DNA from: Vibrio europaeus
Lineage (GTDB): Bacteria; Pseudomonadota; Gammaproteobacteria; Enterobacterales; Vibrionaceae
Reading direction: 5' to 3'
Assembly (NCBI RefSeq): GCF_001695575.1
Contig: NZ_LUAX01000001.1
Coordinates: forward strand, 186,001 to 250,000
DNA: 64,000 nt
Each line of letters opens with the position of its first letter. The first letter of the stretch is position 1. Made by a program: the position numbers and the translations under genes. This document shows, piece by piece, positions 27,638-35,742 of this stretch. The notes below the pieces were generated by a model. That model was not told where the DNA came from, ran no database searches, and saw only the letters and a list, made by a program, of their open reading frames with translations.

Positions 27638-27665
27638 AAAGCCTGCTACTCAGCAGGCTTTTTTA
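27638..27665. terminator. Shared terminator of dnaJ and the convergent pilin gene
   Basis: AAGCCTGCT/AGCAGGCTT with T and A runs on either side. It overlaps the pilin gene stop codon. Confidence 0.88.
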
Positions 27666-28094
27666 TTGCCAACAATTGGGTGGCGTCATTTCACCTGTTT
27701 GATTGATGGTCAGTTGGTTATAGTGATTGTCTGAACACTGATCCTTTAATTGTGAGCCGATAGGTTTTGCCTTGATAGTGTACGCAGATGCTGTGGCTGA
27801 AATAGACACAGTGAAATGCTCAGTATCTAAGGTGCAGAAACTACACACCCCTCCAGATAACACCGATGTCGCTGACGATTGATAACTCCCTGAATAGTCC
27901 CGTTCGAGTTCGATCTGAATCTTGGCTAGATCCGCCAGTGCAGCAGTCCGATGTGCTCTGAGTAAATGACTTTGATAGCTTGGATATGCGATTGCCGCGA
28001 CTATCGAGATAATGGCTAAAGCGAGCATCAGTTCGACAAGTGTCATTGCTTTTACTCGATATTTTCTTGAATTACATAACTTTTTTCGAATCAT
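27663..28094 (-). CDS. Type IV minor pilin, PilE-like
   Basis: 143 residues with a prepilin signal: basic leader (MIRKKLCNSRKYRVKA) followed by MTLVELMLALAIISIVAAIAYPSY, with Glu+5 conserved. Position -1 is Ala rather than Gly. The mature part has a globular domain with cysteines (GGVCSFCTL, DQCSDNHY, PPNCWQ), typical of PilE-like minor pilins. In Vibrio this gene lies after dnaJ and divergent from the fimT-pilW-pilX-pilV cluster, as here. Expected to help initiate the chitin-inducible competence/MSHA-like pilus, inferred from synteny. Confidence 0.85.
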   Translation of the reverse strand: MIRKKLCNSRKYRVKAMTLVELMLALAIISIVAAIAYPSYQSHLLRAHRTAALADLAKIQIELERDYSGSYQSSATSVLSGGVCSFCTLDTEHFTVSISATASAYTIKAKPIGSQLKDQCSDNHYNQLTINQTGEMTPPNCWQ

Positions 28095-28197
28095 TTCGAA
28101 TGCTTCCTATCAGACTGTTCGCCTATTTTTCTTAGCTGCTAGCATGTCTTCAAGTTGGAAACTTCTTTACATTTGACTTTGCATAGGAATTTGGGAA

Positions 28198-28707
28198 ATG
28201 TCTCGCGGGTTTACTCTGTTAGAGCTATTAATCACGGTACTGGTGTTGGCTGCAATACTTTCAGTCGCTGTACCTAGTTTTCACTATCTCCGTCTCAATA
28301 GTCAAATGCTCAGAGCAGCCAACGAGCTCAATGGTTTTTTAAACCAAGCCCGTTCTGAAGCGATTTGGAGAAACCGCGATTTATGGGCGCATTTTACCTT
28401 CACTTCTTCACCAGTTTCAGCCAAAGACTGGACAGTGACACTGACAGATTCAGACACCATAGGAGAGGGGAACAAAATTCTATTTTTGCAGGGCACTTCA
28501 TTTAAAGACTTGCAGCTAGATTGGACTTATACCGCGGATAGAATCAAATTCGGTGGTCTGCGCGGTCGAATCAAAGATGGTAGCTTGAGCTTCTACCCTA
28601 AAGGTCACGCTAGCCAAGCGTTGCTTGTAAAAAGTTCCTACGCGGGTAACCGAATCATGATCTGCGCGCTTAGTGAAAGTAGTTATGGCTTTCCTAATTG
28701 TGCGTAA
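28198..28707 (+). CDS. fimT: GspH/FimT family minor pilin
   Basis: 169-residue type IV pseudopilin. The leader is very short (MSRG) before the cleavage site, followed by FTLLELLITVLVLAAILSVAVPSF with Glu+5. The rest matches the GspH/FimT domain (LRAANELNGFLNQARSEAIWRN; C-terminal ICALSES). First gene of a tight minor-pilin operon; its last codons overlap the next gene. Role: initiation complex of type IV pilus assembly, by family. Confidence 0.85.
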   Translation: MSRGFTLLELLITVLVLAAILSVAVPSFHYLRLNSQMLRAANELNGFLNQARSEAIWRNRDLWAHFTFTSSPVSAKDWTVTLTDSDTIGEGNKILFLQGTSFKDLQLDWTYTADRIKFGGLRGRIKDGSLSFYPKGHASQALLVKSSYAGNRIMICALSESSYGFPNCA

Positions 28708-29335
28708 CTGTCGTCAATGTGGGGCAAGTCTAGTCGAGCTTTTGATCGCTTCGATCATGGGAGTGATGGCAATTGGAGTTATCGGCTCGATATTTATTAG
28801 TGGACAAGAGCTCGCGACCGAGAGAGGAAAGCAACTGCTGCTTGCGCAAAATCTATCGAGCACCCTGTTGCAAATAAAGGAGGACATTCATCGAGCAGGT
28901 TTTAATGGCGTTGCGACTACTCCTGCCCAGTTGTCCGGAGCGACTTCTCATCTCTATATCGACAATGAGTTAGGGGTACTGGGCTATGTTTACCGCATCG
29001 CTTCTACAGGCAGTGCCTCGTTTCGTAATACTGTCTATAAACGTGAAGAGTCAGAAACCACAGAGCTAGGAGACTCACTTAAGCTGTGTGAAAAGCACAC
29101 CAGCGAGTCTCTCTCAATTTCCTCCGCTTCTTCATCTGGGCTCGGAGGCTACTGTTTTAATTTGTTTAACCCTAAACAAATATCTGTGACAGAATTTTAT
29201 CTCAATAAAGAAGTGGTCAAAGGTGGGGAGGCGGAGACGCGAATGGTGACCATATCAATCCACGCCCATCTAGTTGCTGACGCAGAGATAACCTATCAAG
29301 CCAATGTCACTACGTTACTTAGGAATTGGCAATGA
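28685..29335 (+). CDS. pilW: PilW-like minor pilin
   Basis: About 216 residues. The prepilin region reads NCRQCG then ASLVELLIASIMGVMAIGVIGSIFISG: cleavage after Gly, unusual Ala at +1, Glu at +5. The start is unsure: GTG 28673, ATG 28685 or GTG 28703, the last overlapping the fimT stop and giving an eight-residue leader. No start has a clear Shine-Dalgarno, which fits translational coupling to fimT. The rest lacks sharp motifs but position and length fit PilW. It overlaps the next gene as ATGA. Confidence 0.75.
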   Translation: MAFLIVRNCRQCGASLVELLIASIMGVMAIGVIGSIFISGQELATERGKQLLLAQNLSSTLLQIKEDIHRAGFNGVATTPAQLSGATSHLYIDNELGVLGYVYRIASTGSASFRNTVYKREESETTELGDSLKLCEKHTSESLSISSASSSGLGGYCFNLFNPKQISVTEFYLNKEVVKGGEAETRMVTISIHAHLVADAEITYQANVTTLLRNWQ

Positions 29336-30576
29336 GGCGCATCATTGAAAGAGGGTTTGCGACTCTACTAATTACCAGCGTTGTTTTGGTCACGGCTTTA
29401 TTAGTGGGGCTAACCAGCTACAAAGTTCTGTTTTATCAGATCAAACGAGCACAAAACGAAGTAAAGGTTAGGCAGGCTCACTGGCAATCTGAAGCGGGCG
29501 TAGAATGCGCCTACGCTTATGTAAATGCATTTCCGGATCAGCTTAACGCGCTTTCTTCTGCCTCCAACACCTTGCTCAATGATGTATGTAAAGAAACCTT
29601 GCAACTAGAAGCGCTTTATATCGAACCATTCAGCGAAGATAGCTACGTTGTACACGCCAATAGTGAAAACTATCGAATTAATCGCCGTTTTCATCACAGT
29701 GAGGTGAGTGGTATGGGCGCGATTCAATCAAGAGCTGATTTACGTTTGATTGGGAGCATCGATATTGCTCCAGATGCCCCAAGAGAGGCTCGACCAGATG
29801 GTTTTTATGACTGCGTGGCGGTGAGGTATTTATCTAACGTGGTGTATGAAACAGGGGGAAGCACAGGTACGTTGTTGACAAGTTCACCTATGGTTAACGG
29901 ACCCTATTCAGGTTTTAATGGCGAGTGCGCGCCAGAATACAAAACCTCTCTTTCTAGCAACCAAAGCACATCTGAAAATGGCAACCTGTTTAAAAACGAT
30001 TACCAGCAAGATTCACAGCTTAATACGTTTAACAACTACTTCAATATGGAAAAAAACGCTGAAAATATTGCGCGCGCTAAGCTGCAATATCAGGTGATCT
30101 CGTTAGGGACTATTTCAGACGGCCACAACTGCGCTGATGTGATTAATAGACACTTAACATCGGCCAATAACAAGCTATGGATAGAAGGACACTGCATCAT
30201 CACTACTCCTTTGAACATTGCTTGGCCTTCATCACTAGTGGTGGAGAATGGTATTTTCTCGTCGACAGGTTCAAATGTATTTGCCGGTTCTTTCTATCAC
30301 TTAGTGGACATGTCGTTATTAGACTTTAGCGCGTCGAGCCTGAGCGATTATTGGAGCTCTGTCAGTTTTCATAGTTCTATTCAAGCTTCGCTGGGTAGTC
30401 ATACTGTCTATTTTGATAACGGCTCATTTCATCCGAAAGGTGGGTTGCATTTTGATGCGCCGGGTGGGGAAGTGGTACTGAAAGGCTCCTATGACTTAGA
30501 TTATTCAGCGGCGAATAACCCTATTAAGGGGCGTAAAGTGTTTTCTTGGTATCCCGGAGGCTGGTATGGGCAATAG
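29332..30576 (+). CDS. PilX-like minor pilin/pilus assembly protein
   Basis: 414 residues from the ATG at 29332, which overlaps the PilW stop (ATGA). The N-terminus (MRRIIERGFATLLITSVVLVTALLVGLTSYK) resembles the PilX N-terminal domain with one membrane helix and lacks the canonical Glu+5, as PilX proteins do. The large C-terminal region (~residues 140-414) with many Gly/Ser/Asn residues and few cysteines is not one I recognise. Its size exceeds typical PilX (~170-200), so it may carry an added surface domain. Overlaps pilV. Confidence 0.7.
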   Translation: MRRIIERGFATLLITSVVLVTALLVGLTSYKVLFYQIKRAQNEVKVRQAHWQSEAGVECAYAYVNAFPDQLNALSSASNTLLNDVCKETLQLEALYIEPFSEDSYVVHANSENYRINRRFHHSEVSGMGAIQSRADLRLIGSIDIAPDAPREARPDGFYDCVAVRYLSNVVYETGGSTGTLLTSSPMVNGPYSGFNGECAPEYKTSLSSNQSTSENGNLFKNDYQQDSQLNTFNNYFNMEKNAENIARAKLQYQVISLGTISDGHNCADVINRHLTSANNKLWIEGHCIITTPLNIAWPSSLVVENGIFSSTGSNVFAGSFYHLVDMSLLDFSASSLSDYWSSVSFHSSIQASLGSHTVYFDNGSFHPKGGLHFDAPGGEVVLKGSYDLDYSAANNPIKGRKVFSWYPGGWYGQ

Positions 30577-30985
30577 CCAGCGAGGTTTCACTTTATTGGA
30601 AGTGTTAATTGCCTTGCTGCTGATCGGTATTGCGAGTCTGGCTTTGATTAAGTTGCAGGTTTACACCGAGCAAAGGAGTGATTTTGCGGTTAGGAGTATT
30701 GAAGGATTAAACCTGATAGAAAACAAACTGGAGTGGTTTCGTACCCGAGGGGCAGACCCAAATCAGTCTAGCGTCGCGGTCGCAGATTTCGATTTGATAA
30801 GCAGTGGTTCAGACTCTCTACATTCTTATCAACTTGTTTGGCAAATTAGTACGCCATCTGCTGAACTTTCCTCTTCTCTTAAACAGATAACGATTACCGC
30901 CCAGTGGCAAGATCGTCTAGGAGAACCCCACCAATTAACTCTTAACACAATGATTGCGAGAGATGGTGAATTTATAAGCAGATAG
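30566..30985 (+). CDS. pilV: PilV-like minor pilin
   Basis: 139-residue pseudopilin. The leader MGNSQRG is followed by FTLLEVLIALLLIGIASLALIKLQ with Glu+5, then EQRSDFAVRSIEGLNLIENKLEWFRTR typical of PilV/GspI-type proteins. Last gene of the four-gene minor-pilin operon; the start overlaps the previous gene by 11 bases. No strong terminator is visible directly after it. Confidence 0.82.
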   Translation: MGNSQRGFTLLEVLIALLLIGIASLALIKLQVYTEQRSDFAVRSIEGLNLIENKLEWFRTRGADPNQSSVAVADFDLISSGSDSLHSYQLVWQISTPSAELSSSLKQITITAQWQDRLGEPHQLTLNTMIARDGEFISR

Positions 30986-31256
30986 ATTCATATTGTGAAT
31001 TGGTAGATCTATTTTACTAACCTGCATACGTTATATTTTGCATTTTGGTTTCATTATTGTTTAGTAATATCGAGTGTTTGTGTTTTGACTTTGTTGCACG
31101 TAGATGGCGTTTTTGCAAAATATGTCTCCAATTATGGAAAAACCTCTAGATTGTTGTGCTTTATTAGAGTGGATTCACTAAAATACATGGTGAAAAATAG
31201 ACCGACATAATAAACGCATAAAGGTCTACCGCAACAACATCACATATGGAGTTACC
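30986..31256. other. Intergenic region upstream of the first AbgT gene
   Basis: About 270 AT-rich bases. It should hold the AbgT promoter; no motif is clear enough to call. Confidence 0.35.
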
Positions 31257-32816
31257 ATGAGTAACCAAGCAATTAATAAAGCTCCGTCACCAAAGCCTAG
31301 TGGTATGGACCGCTTCCTAAACTTTATTGAACGAGCGGGTAACAAGATCCCAGATCCTGCCATCTTGTTCTTTTGGGCACTGATGATTACATGGGGTGCG
31401 TCTGCCCTTCTTTCTAACTTCACGTTCGATCTTATTAATCCACGTTCGGGTGAAGCGCTTGCGATCAACAACCTTCTGACTGGCGAATCTCTAGCAAGCT
31501 TTTTAGCGAACATGGTAACTACCTTTACTGGTTTTGCACCACTAGGTATCGTGCTTGTTGCGATGCTAGGTGTTGGTGTCGCTGACTCTTCTGGCTTCAT
31601 TACTACTGGCCTGAAGAAGATGCTTAACTTCACACCAGCTAAGCTTCTTACACCAATGCTAATCCTTGTCGCAATCGTATCGCACACTGCAGCAGATGCG
31701 GGCTACGTACTGGTTATTCCTCTCGGTGGTATCATTTTCCACGCAGCTGGTCGTCACCCTCTAGCGGGTATCGCAGCGGCGTTTGCTGGTGTATCTGGTG
31801 GTTTCTCTGCTAACTTCATCCCTTCAGGTATTGACCCACTATTAGCAGGTTTCACGCAAACAGCAGCACAAGTTCTTGACCCTGAGTACGTGGTTAACCC
31901 ACTGGCGAACATTTTCTTCACGGGCATTTCTTCAGTCATCATCGTAGCGATTGGTTGGTATGTTACTGAGAAAATCATAGAACCTCGCCTAGCTAATACA
32001 CCAGTTGATGAAGATGCAGAAAAAGCACCGGATCTAGGTTCATTCACTGAACTTGAGTCAAAAGCGTTCCGTTACGCAGGTTGGGCTATGCTTGCTGGCA
32101 TCGCTCTATTGGTTGTCGCTCTAATTCCAGAAACATCAGCATTGCGCTCTCCAGAAGGTGAAATTACAGCGTTCTCAGCGCCAATTATGAAGTCGATTGT
32201 TCCATTGATCTTCATTCTGTTTATCATTCCTGGTTACGTTTACGGTAAAGTGTCGGGTACGTTCAAAACCAGTAACGATATTATCAAAGCGATGGCGGAT
32301 ACTATGTCTACCATGGGCGCTTACATCGTAATGTCGTTCTTCTGTGCTCAGTTCCTATCGGCGTTCGCTCAGTCAAACATTGGTACTCTTCTAGCGCTAT
32401 ATGGTGCTGAAGGCCTGAAAGCGATGAACCTACCAGGTGAAGCAACGATCATCGGTATGATTCTTCTAACAGCGGCGGTAAACCTTCTCATTGGTTCTGC
32501 GTCAGCGAAATGGGCTCTGATTGGTCCAATCCTAGTTCCAATGCTAATGGCGGTAGGTATCTCACCAGAGTTGTCTCAAGCGGCTTACCGTGTTGGTGAT
32601 TCTGTTTCGAACATCATCTCACCTCTGATGGTCTTCTTCCCACTTGTCGTGGTGTACTGTCAGCGTTATGTGAAGTCGACTGGTATCGGTACGCTAGCTT
32701 CACTAATGATGCCATTCTCTATCGCAATGCTAATCGGTTGGTCTATCTTCCTAGTCGCGTACTGGATGCTAGGTATCCCTCTAGGTATTCAAGCGCCATA
32801 CACTTACACGATGTAA
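31257..32816 (+). CDS. AbgT family transporter (paralogue 1)
   Basis: 519-residue inner-membrane protein of the AbgT (p-aminobenzoyl-glutamate uptake/antimetabolite efflux) family. The N-terminus FLNFIERAGNKIPDPAILFFWAL is the family signature; about nine to eleven transmembrane helices; later motifs VSHTAADAGYVLVIPLGG, GVSGGFSANFIPSGIDPLLAGF and the conserved SASAKWALIGPILVPMLM and YRVGDSVSNIISPLMVFFP. ATG follows TATGGAG closely. Substrate may be folate precursors or sulfonamides, known for other members. A second paralogue follows with its own promoter region. Confidence 0.88.
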   Translation: MSNQAINKAPSPKPSGMDRFLNFIERAGNKIPDPAILFFWALMITWGASALLSNFTFDLINPRSGEALAINNLLTGESLASFLANMVTTFTGFAPLGIVLVAMLGVGVADSSGFITTGLKKMLNFTPAKLLTPMLILVAIVSHTAADAGYVLVIPLGGIIFHAAGRHPLAGIAAAFAGVSGGFSANFIPSGIDPLLAGFTQTAAQVLDPEYVVNPLANIFFTGISSVIIVAIGWYVTEKIIEPRLANTPVDEDAEKAPDLGSFTELESKAFRYAGWAMLAGIALLVVALIPETSALRSPEGEITAFSAPIMKSIVPLIFILFIIPGYVYGKVSGTFKTSNDIIKAMADTMSTMGAYIVMSFFCAQFLSAFAQSNIGTLLALYGAEGLKAMNLPGEATIIGMILLTAAVNLLIGSASAKWALIGPILVPMLMAVGISPELSQAAYRVGDSVSNIISPLMVFFPLVVVYCQRYVKSTGIGTLASLMMPFSIAMLIGWSIFLVAYWMLGIPLGIQAPYTYTM

Positions 32817-32842
32817 TTGTTGGTCACCGAACACTAAATGAT

Positions 32843-32869
32843 AAAGCCTCGCCAATTAGCGAGGCTTTT
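32843..32869 (+). terminator. Terminator of the first AbgT gene
   Basis: AAAGCCTCGC/GCGAGGCTTT stem ending in TTTT. Confidence 0.88.
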
Positions 32870-33151
32870 GGTTTTGTGGTGGAATATAAGTCCAGTAAAT
32901 GTCAGTTTCCTGGTTTTTTGAAATGTAAAAATTAATTTTTATTGGTTGTTAATTCTATCAAAGTGGTCTTGGGTGACATTAATGGTAGATCTGGATTGGG
33001 TTGGTTGGCCAATTGTCTTGTTATAACCATTCACTATGGTTTTTTATATTGCTCACTCTTCTTAGCGAGGTTTTACACCCTATATTCTGTTTGTTAATGT
33101 GCCCGCCCAATTTATTAAATGTGACTCAGTTAAAAGTTTAGGGTGTCATCT
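32870..33151. other. Intergenic region between the AbgT paralogues
   Basis: About 280 bp, AT-rich, no open frame or repeat found. It presumably carries the second AbgT promoter. Confidence 0.35.
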
Positions 33152-34708
33152 ATGAGTGAAGTTGCAGCGCAAGAAACTAAACCTTCAGGGGTTTTAGGCT
33201 TCATTGAGCGTGCGGGTAAAAAAATCCCAGATCCAGTGATTATTTTCATGTTCTTGTTTGCGTTTTCTCTGGTTGTTACCGGATTGATGGATGGCGTAAG
33301 CTTTGAAACTATCGGCAAAGGCGGGGAGGCCGTTGAGTTCTCGATTAAGAACATGCTAGCGGCGGAAAATTTCCGTTGGATGTTTGAGAACGCTCTACTG
33401 CAAAACTGGCTAGCGTTTGGTCATGGTGTACTTGGCGTTATCTTGATTGTGATGCTAGGTGTTGGTATTGCTGAAAACTCAGGTCTATTGACTGCGGTCA
33501 TTAAAAAAGTGGGCCTAAAGATTAGTGACCGCTTGCTACCTGTGCTGGTTGTCTTCCTTGGCATCATGAGTTCTATTGCGGCAGATGCGGGTTACTTAGT
33601 ACTGATTCCTCTTGCGGGTCTTCTTTACGCAGGACTAGGCAAAAACCCATTGATTGGTATGGCAGCCGCGTTTGCGGGTGTATCAGCAGGCTTTAGTGCC
33701 AACTTACTTCCAGCGACGCCTGTCGATGTTGTCCTAGGTGTAAATGCGAAGATCTTTGCTGAATCACAAAATGTTCCTTTCGTTGGTCGCAACGGTGAAG
33801 AACTTAATCCAGCAACGATGCACTATTTCTTCGTGTTGGTATCTACTTTCCTACTTGCTGGGGTAGGTGCTTGGGTGACTACTCGCTTTATCACTCCACG
33901 TCTAGAAAAGATGTCTTATCAACTGCCTGAGGAAGTGAACTTTGATGAGTTTGAACTGACCAAAAAAGAGCAAAAAGGTCTGCGTTGGGCTGGTGTTGGT
34001 CTATTAGCAACTTTAGCAGTGATCTATGGCTTAGCGGTTGGTCCATTGGCGACTTATACCAATGACGCTGGTAAAGAAGTAACTCCTTACCTAGACAACA
34101 TCATCCTTCTTATCTCTTTAGTGTTTGCGGTTGTTGGTCTGTGCTTTGGTGTGGCGACAGGCAAGTTCAAGAAGTTGCAAGATGTTGTAAGTGCCATGGT
34201 TAAGCAGATGAACACCATGGGTTATGTGTTAGTACTGACCTTCTTCTGTTACAACTTTTTAGCGTTACTTAGCTACTCAGGTTTAGGCACTTATGTGACT
34301 TACCTAGGCGCGACCTTCTTACAGTCACTAGGTCTGCAACAGTTCCCTGCGTTAATGCTGCTTGGCTTTATTCTAACTACCGCTGTAATTAACTTGTTCG
34401 TTGGTGGTCTAACATCAAAATGGATGCTGCTTGGTCCAATTTTCGTTCCTATGCTGTATCAGGTTAACCCGAACATGACGCCAGACTTAGTCACCGCGGC
34501 TTACCGTGTTGCTGACTCTTCAACCAATATCATTACTCCGATGATGAGCTATGCGGGTGTGGTTCTTGCCTTTATGCGTAAGTACAAACCTGAGCTGACA
34601 TTTGGTGATGTGATTGCCATTATGGTGCCTTACTCTGTTGCTTTCTTAACGTTGTGGTCGGCAGTATTGATTGGCTTCTTTACCTTTGGCTTACCGTTAG
34701 GTTTTTAA
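33152..34708 (+). CDS. AbgT family transporter (paralogue 2)
   Basis: 518 residues from the ATG at 33152 (MSEVAAQETKPSG); AGGGTG about 9 bases upstream, so the GTG at 33143 is less likely. Family motifs as in its neighbour: GFIERAGKKIPDPVIIFMFLF, AADAGYLVLIPLAGLLYAGLG, GVSAGFSANLLPATPVDVVLG, VGGLTSKWMLLGPIFVPML and YRVADSSTNIITPMMSY. Clearly paralogous to the preceding gene but diverged (SPSGI... versus PATPVD at the binding loop), so substrates may differ. Separately terminated. Confidence 0.88.
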   Translation: MSEVAAQETKPSGVLGFIERAGKKIPDPVIIFMFLFAFSLVVTGLMDGVSFETIGKGGEAVEFSIKNMLAAENFRWMFENALLQNWLAFGHGVLGVILIVMLGVGIAENSGLLTAVIKKVGLKISDRLLPVLVVFLGIMSSIAADAGYLVLIPLAGLLYAGLGKNPLIGMAAAFAGVSAGFSANLLPATPVDVVLGVNAKIFAESQNVPFVGRNGEELNPATMHYFFVLVSTFLLAGVGAWVTTRFITPRLEKMSYQLPEEVNFDEFELTKKEQKGLRWAGVGLLATLAVIYGLAVGPLATYTNDAGKEVTPYLDNIILLISLVFAVVGLCFGVATGKFKKLQDVVSAMVKQMNTMGYVLVLTFFCYNFLALLSYSGLGTYVTYLGATFLQSLGLQQFPALMLLGFILTTAVINLFVGGLTSKWMLLGPIFVPMLYQVNPNMTPDLVTAAYRVADSSTNIITPMMSYAGVVLAFMRKYKPELTFGDVIAIMVPYSVAFLTLWSAVLIGFFTFGLPLGF

Positions 34709-34730
34709 TCTTACCGAACTCTCGATTAAC

Positions 34731-34759
34731 AACGCCCAGCTTAAAATGCTGGGCGTTTT
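34731..34759 (+). terminator. Terminator of the second AbgT gene
   Basis: AACGCCCAGC/GCTGGGCGTT stem, 7-nt loop, TTTT. Confidence 0.88.
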
Positions 34760-34801
34760 GTTATACTCGATTTGAAACGCTATAATCCATCCCCTTAATT
34801 A

Positions 34802-35353
34802 ATGCTGCGAGCAAACATAGTGTCTACTGAGCAAGAAGCCCCACAATTTTCTGAACAAGATCATCATTTTATGCGTTTGGCACTTAAGCTTGCCGAAAGA
34901 GCAGAAGCTGAAGGTGAAGTACCTGTTGGCGCTGTACTTGTAAAAGAGGGTGAAGTGATTGCTGAGGGGTGGAACCAATCCATCGGTGAGCATGATGCGA
35001 CGGCTCACGCCGAAATGCAGACTCTGCGTAAAGCAGGGCAAGCGTTGCAGAACTACCGTTTGTTGGACACCACGCTTTATGTCACGTTAGAGCCATGTCC
35101 GATGTGCGCTGGGGCACTTTTACACAGTCGAGTTAAACGAATCGTATTTGGGGCGCGCGATCTTAAAGCGGGAGCGGCTGGAAGTGTGCTAAATCTATTT
35201 GAACACCAAGCGGCTTACCACTATGCCGATATTGAGCCTGGCTTGTTAGAAGATGAGTGCCGTGTTCAGTTACAGACATTTTTTAGGCGTCGTCGTAAAG
35301 AGCAAAAAGCGAAGCGCAAAAAAGCGAGAAAGTTAGCGCAGAAAGGTGAGTAG
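34802..35353 (+). CDS. tadA: tRNA-specific adenosine deaminase
   Basis: Zinc enzyme converting A34 to inosine in tRNA-Arg(ACG). The zinc/catalytic motifs are HAE (residues 69-71, His ligand and catalytic Glu) and PCPMC (98-102, two Cys ligands). GARDLKAGAAGSVLNLF follows, typical of TadA. 183 residues from ATG 34802; the start may be GTG 34820, as E. coli TadA begins near MSEVEFSHEYWMRHAL. The C-terminal tail is very basic (KRKKARKLAQKGE). No strong Shine-Dalgarno at either start. Confidence 0.94.
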   Translation: MLRANIVSTEQEAPQFSEQDHHFMRLALKLAERAEAEGEVPVGAVLVKEGEVIAEGWNQSIGEHDATAHAEMQTLRKAGQALQNYRLLDTTLYVTLEPCPMCAGALLHSRVKRIVFGARDLKAGAAGSVLNLFEHQAAYHYADIEPGLLEDECRVQLQTFFRRRRKEQKAKRKKARKLAQKGE

Positions 35354-35360
35354 CTTTTCA

Positions 35361-35392
35361 AGCAAACATCTTTTTTGTCCAAGATGTTTGCT
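35361..35392. terminator. Shared hairpin between tadA and the small basic gene
   Basis: 12-bp perfect stem AGCAAACATCTT/AAGATGTTTGCT with an 8-nt loop. T-runs outside the stem are weak, so termination strength is unsure. Confidence 0.65.
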
Positions 35393-35400
35393 CTCTGGGG

Positions 35401-35535
35401 TTATATAGCGATTAACTGCATAAATGCTCGGTGACGCGCGATCACCTTTTTCTTGTTGTTGCTCAGCATGCGTTTGCGACGGTTTGCGGCAACGGTCTTA
35501 TTAAGGCGTTTTGACTGCATTCTACGTTTAGCCAT
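35401..35535 (-). CDS. 44-residue highly basic protein
   Basis: Not long enough for a 60-codon cutoff. ATG at 35533-35535, TAA at 35401-35403. A perfect AGGAGG Shine-Dalgarno lies 8 bases upstream. The product begins MAKRRMQSKRLNKTVAANRR and is rich in Lys/Arg (about 17 of 44), resembling small ribosomal or RNA-binding proteins, but I do not recognise a named family. It is convergent with tadA across a shared hairpin. The strong initiation site suggests high expression. Confidence 0.8.
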   Translation of the reverse strand: MAKRRMQSKRLNKTVAANRRKRMLSNNKKKVIARHRAFMQLIAI

Positions 35536-35742
35536 AAAACAACCTCCTATTGTGGTTAAAACTAAATCAATCACGAATGGTATCGAAGGTAACTGAGATT
35601 CAGACGGTTAACGTCTTATACCTGCTCATTGTTACAATTTTAAGAAAGTTCGCAAGTGATCTTCGACACGATATTATATGTGGGCGAGGGGGAGGGAATT
35701 CAAGAGCGCAATCTTTAAACAAAATTGCGCTCTTAAGAGTGA
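35536..35742. other. Intergenic region between the small basic gene and mltF
   Basis: About 200 bp, no open frame or repeat. GAGCGCAATC...GATTGCGCTC around 35705-35735 (AAGAGCGCAAT and ATTGCGCTCTT) forms a clear inverted repeat, a likely mltF terminator on the minus strand. Confidence 0.55.
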
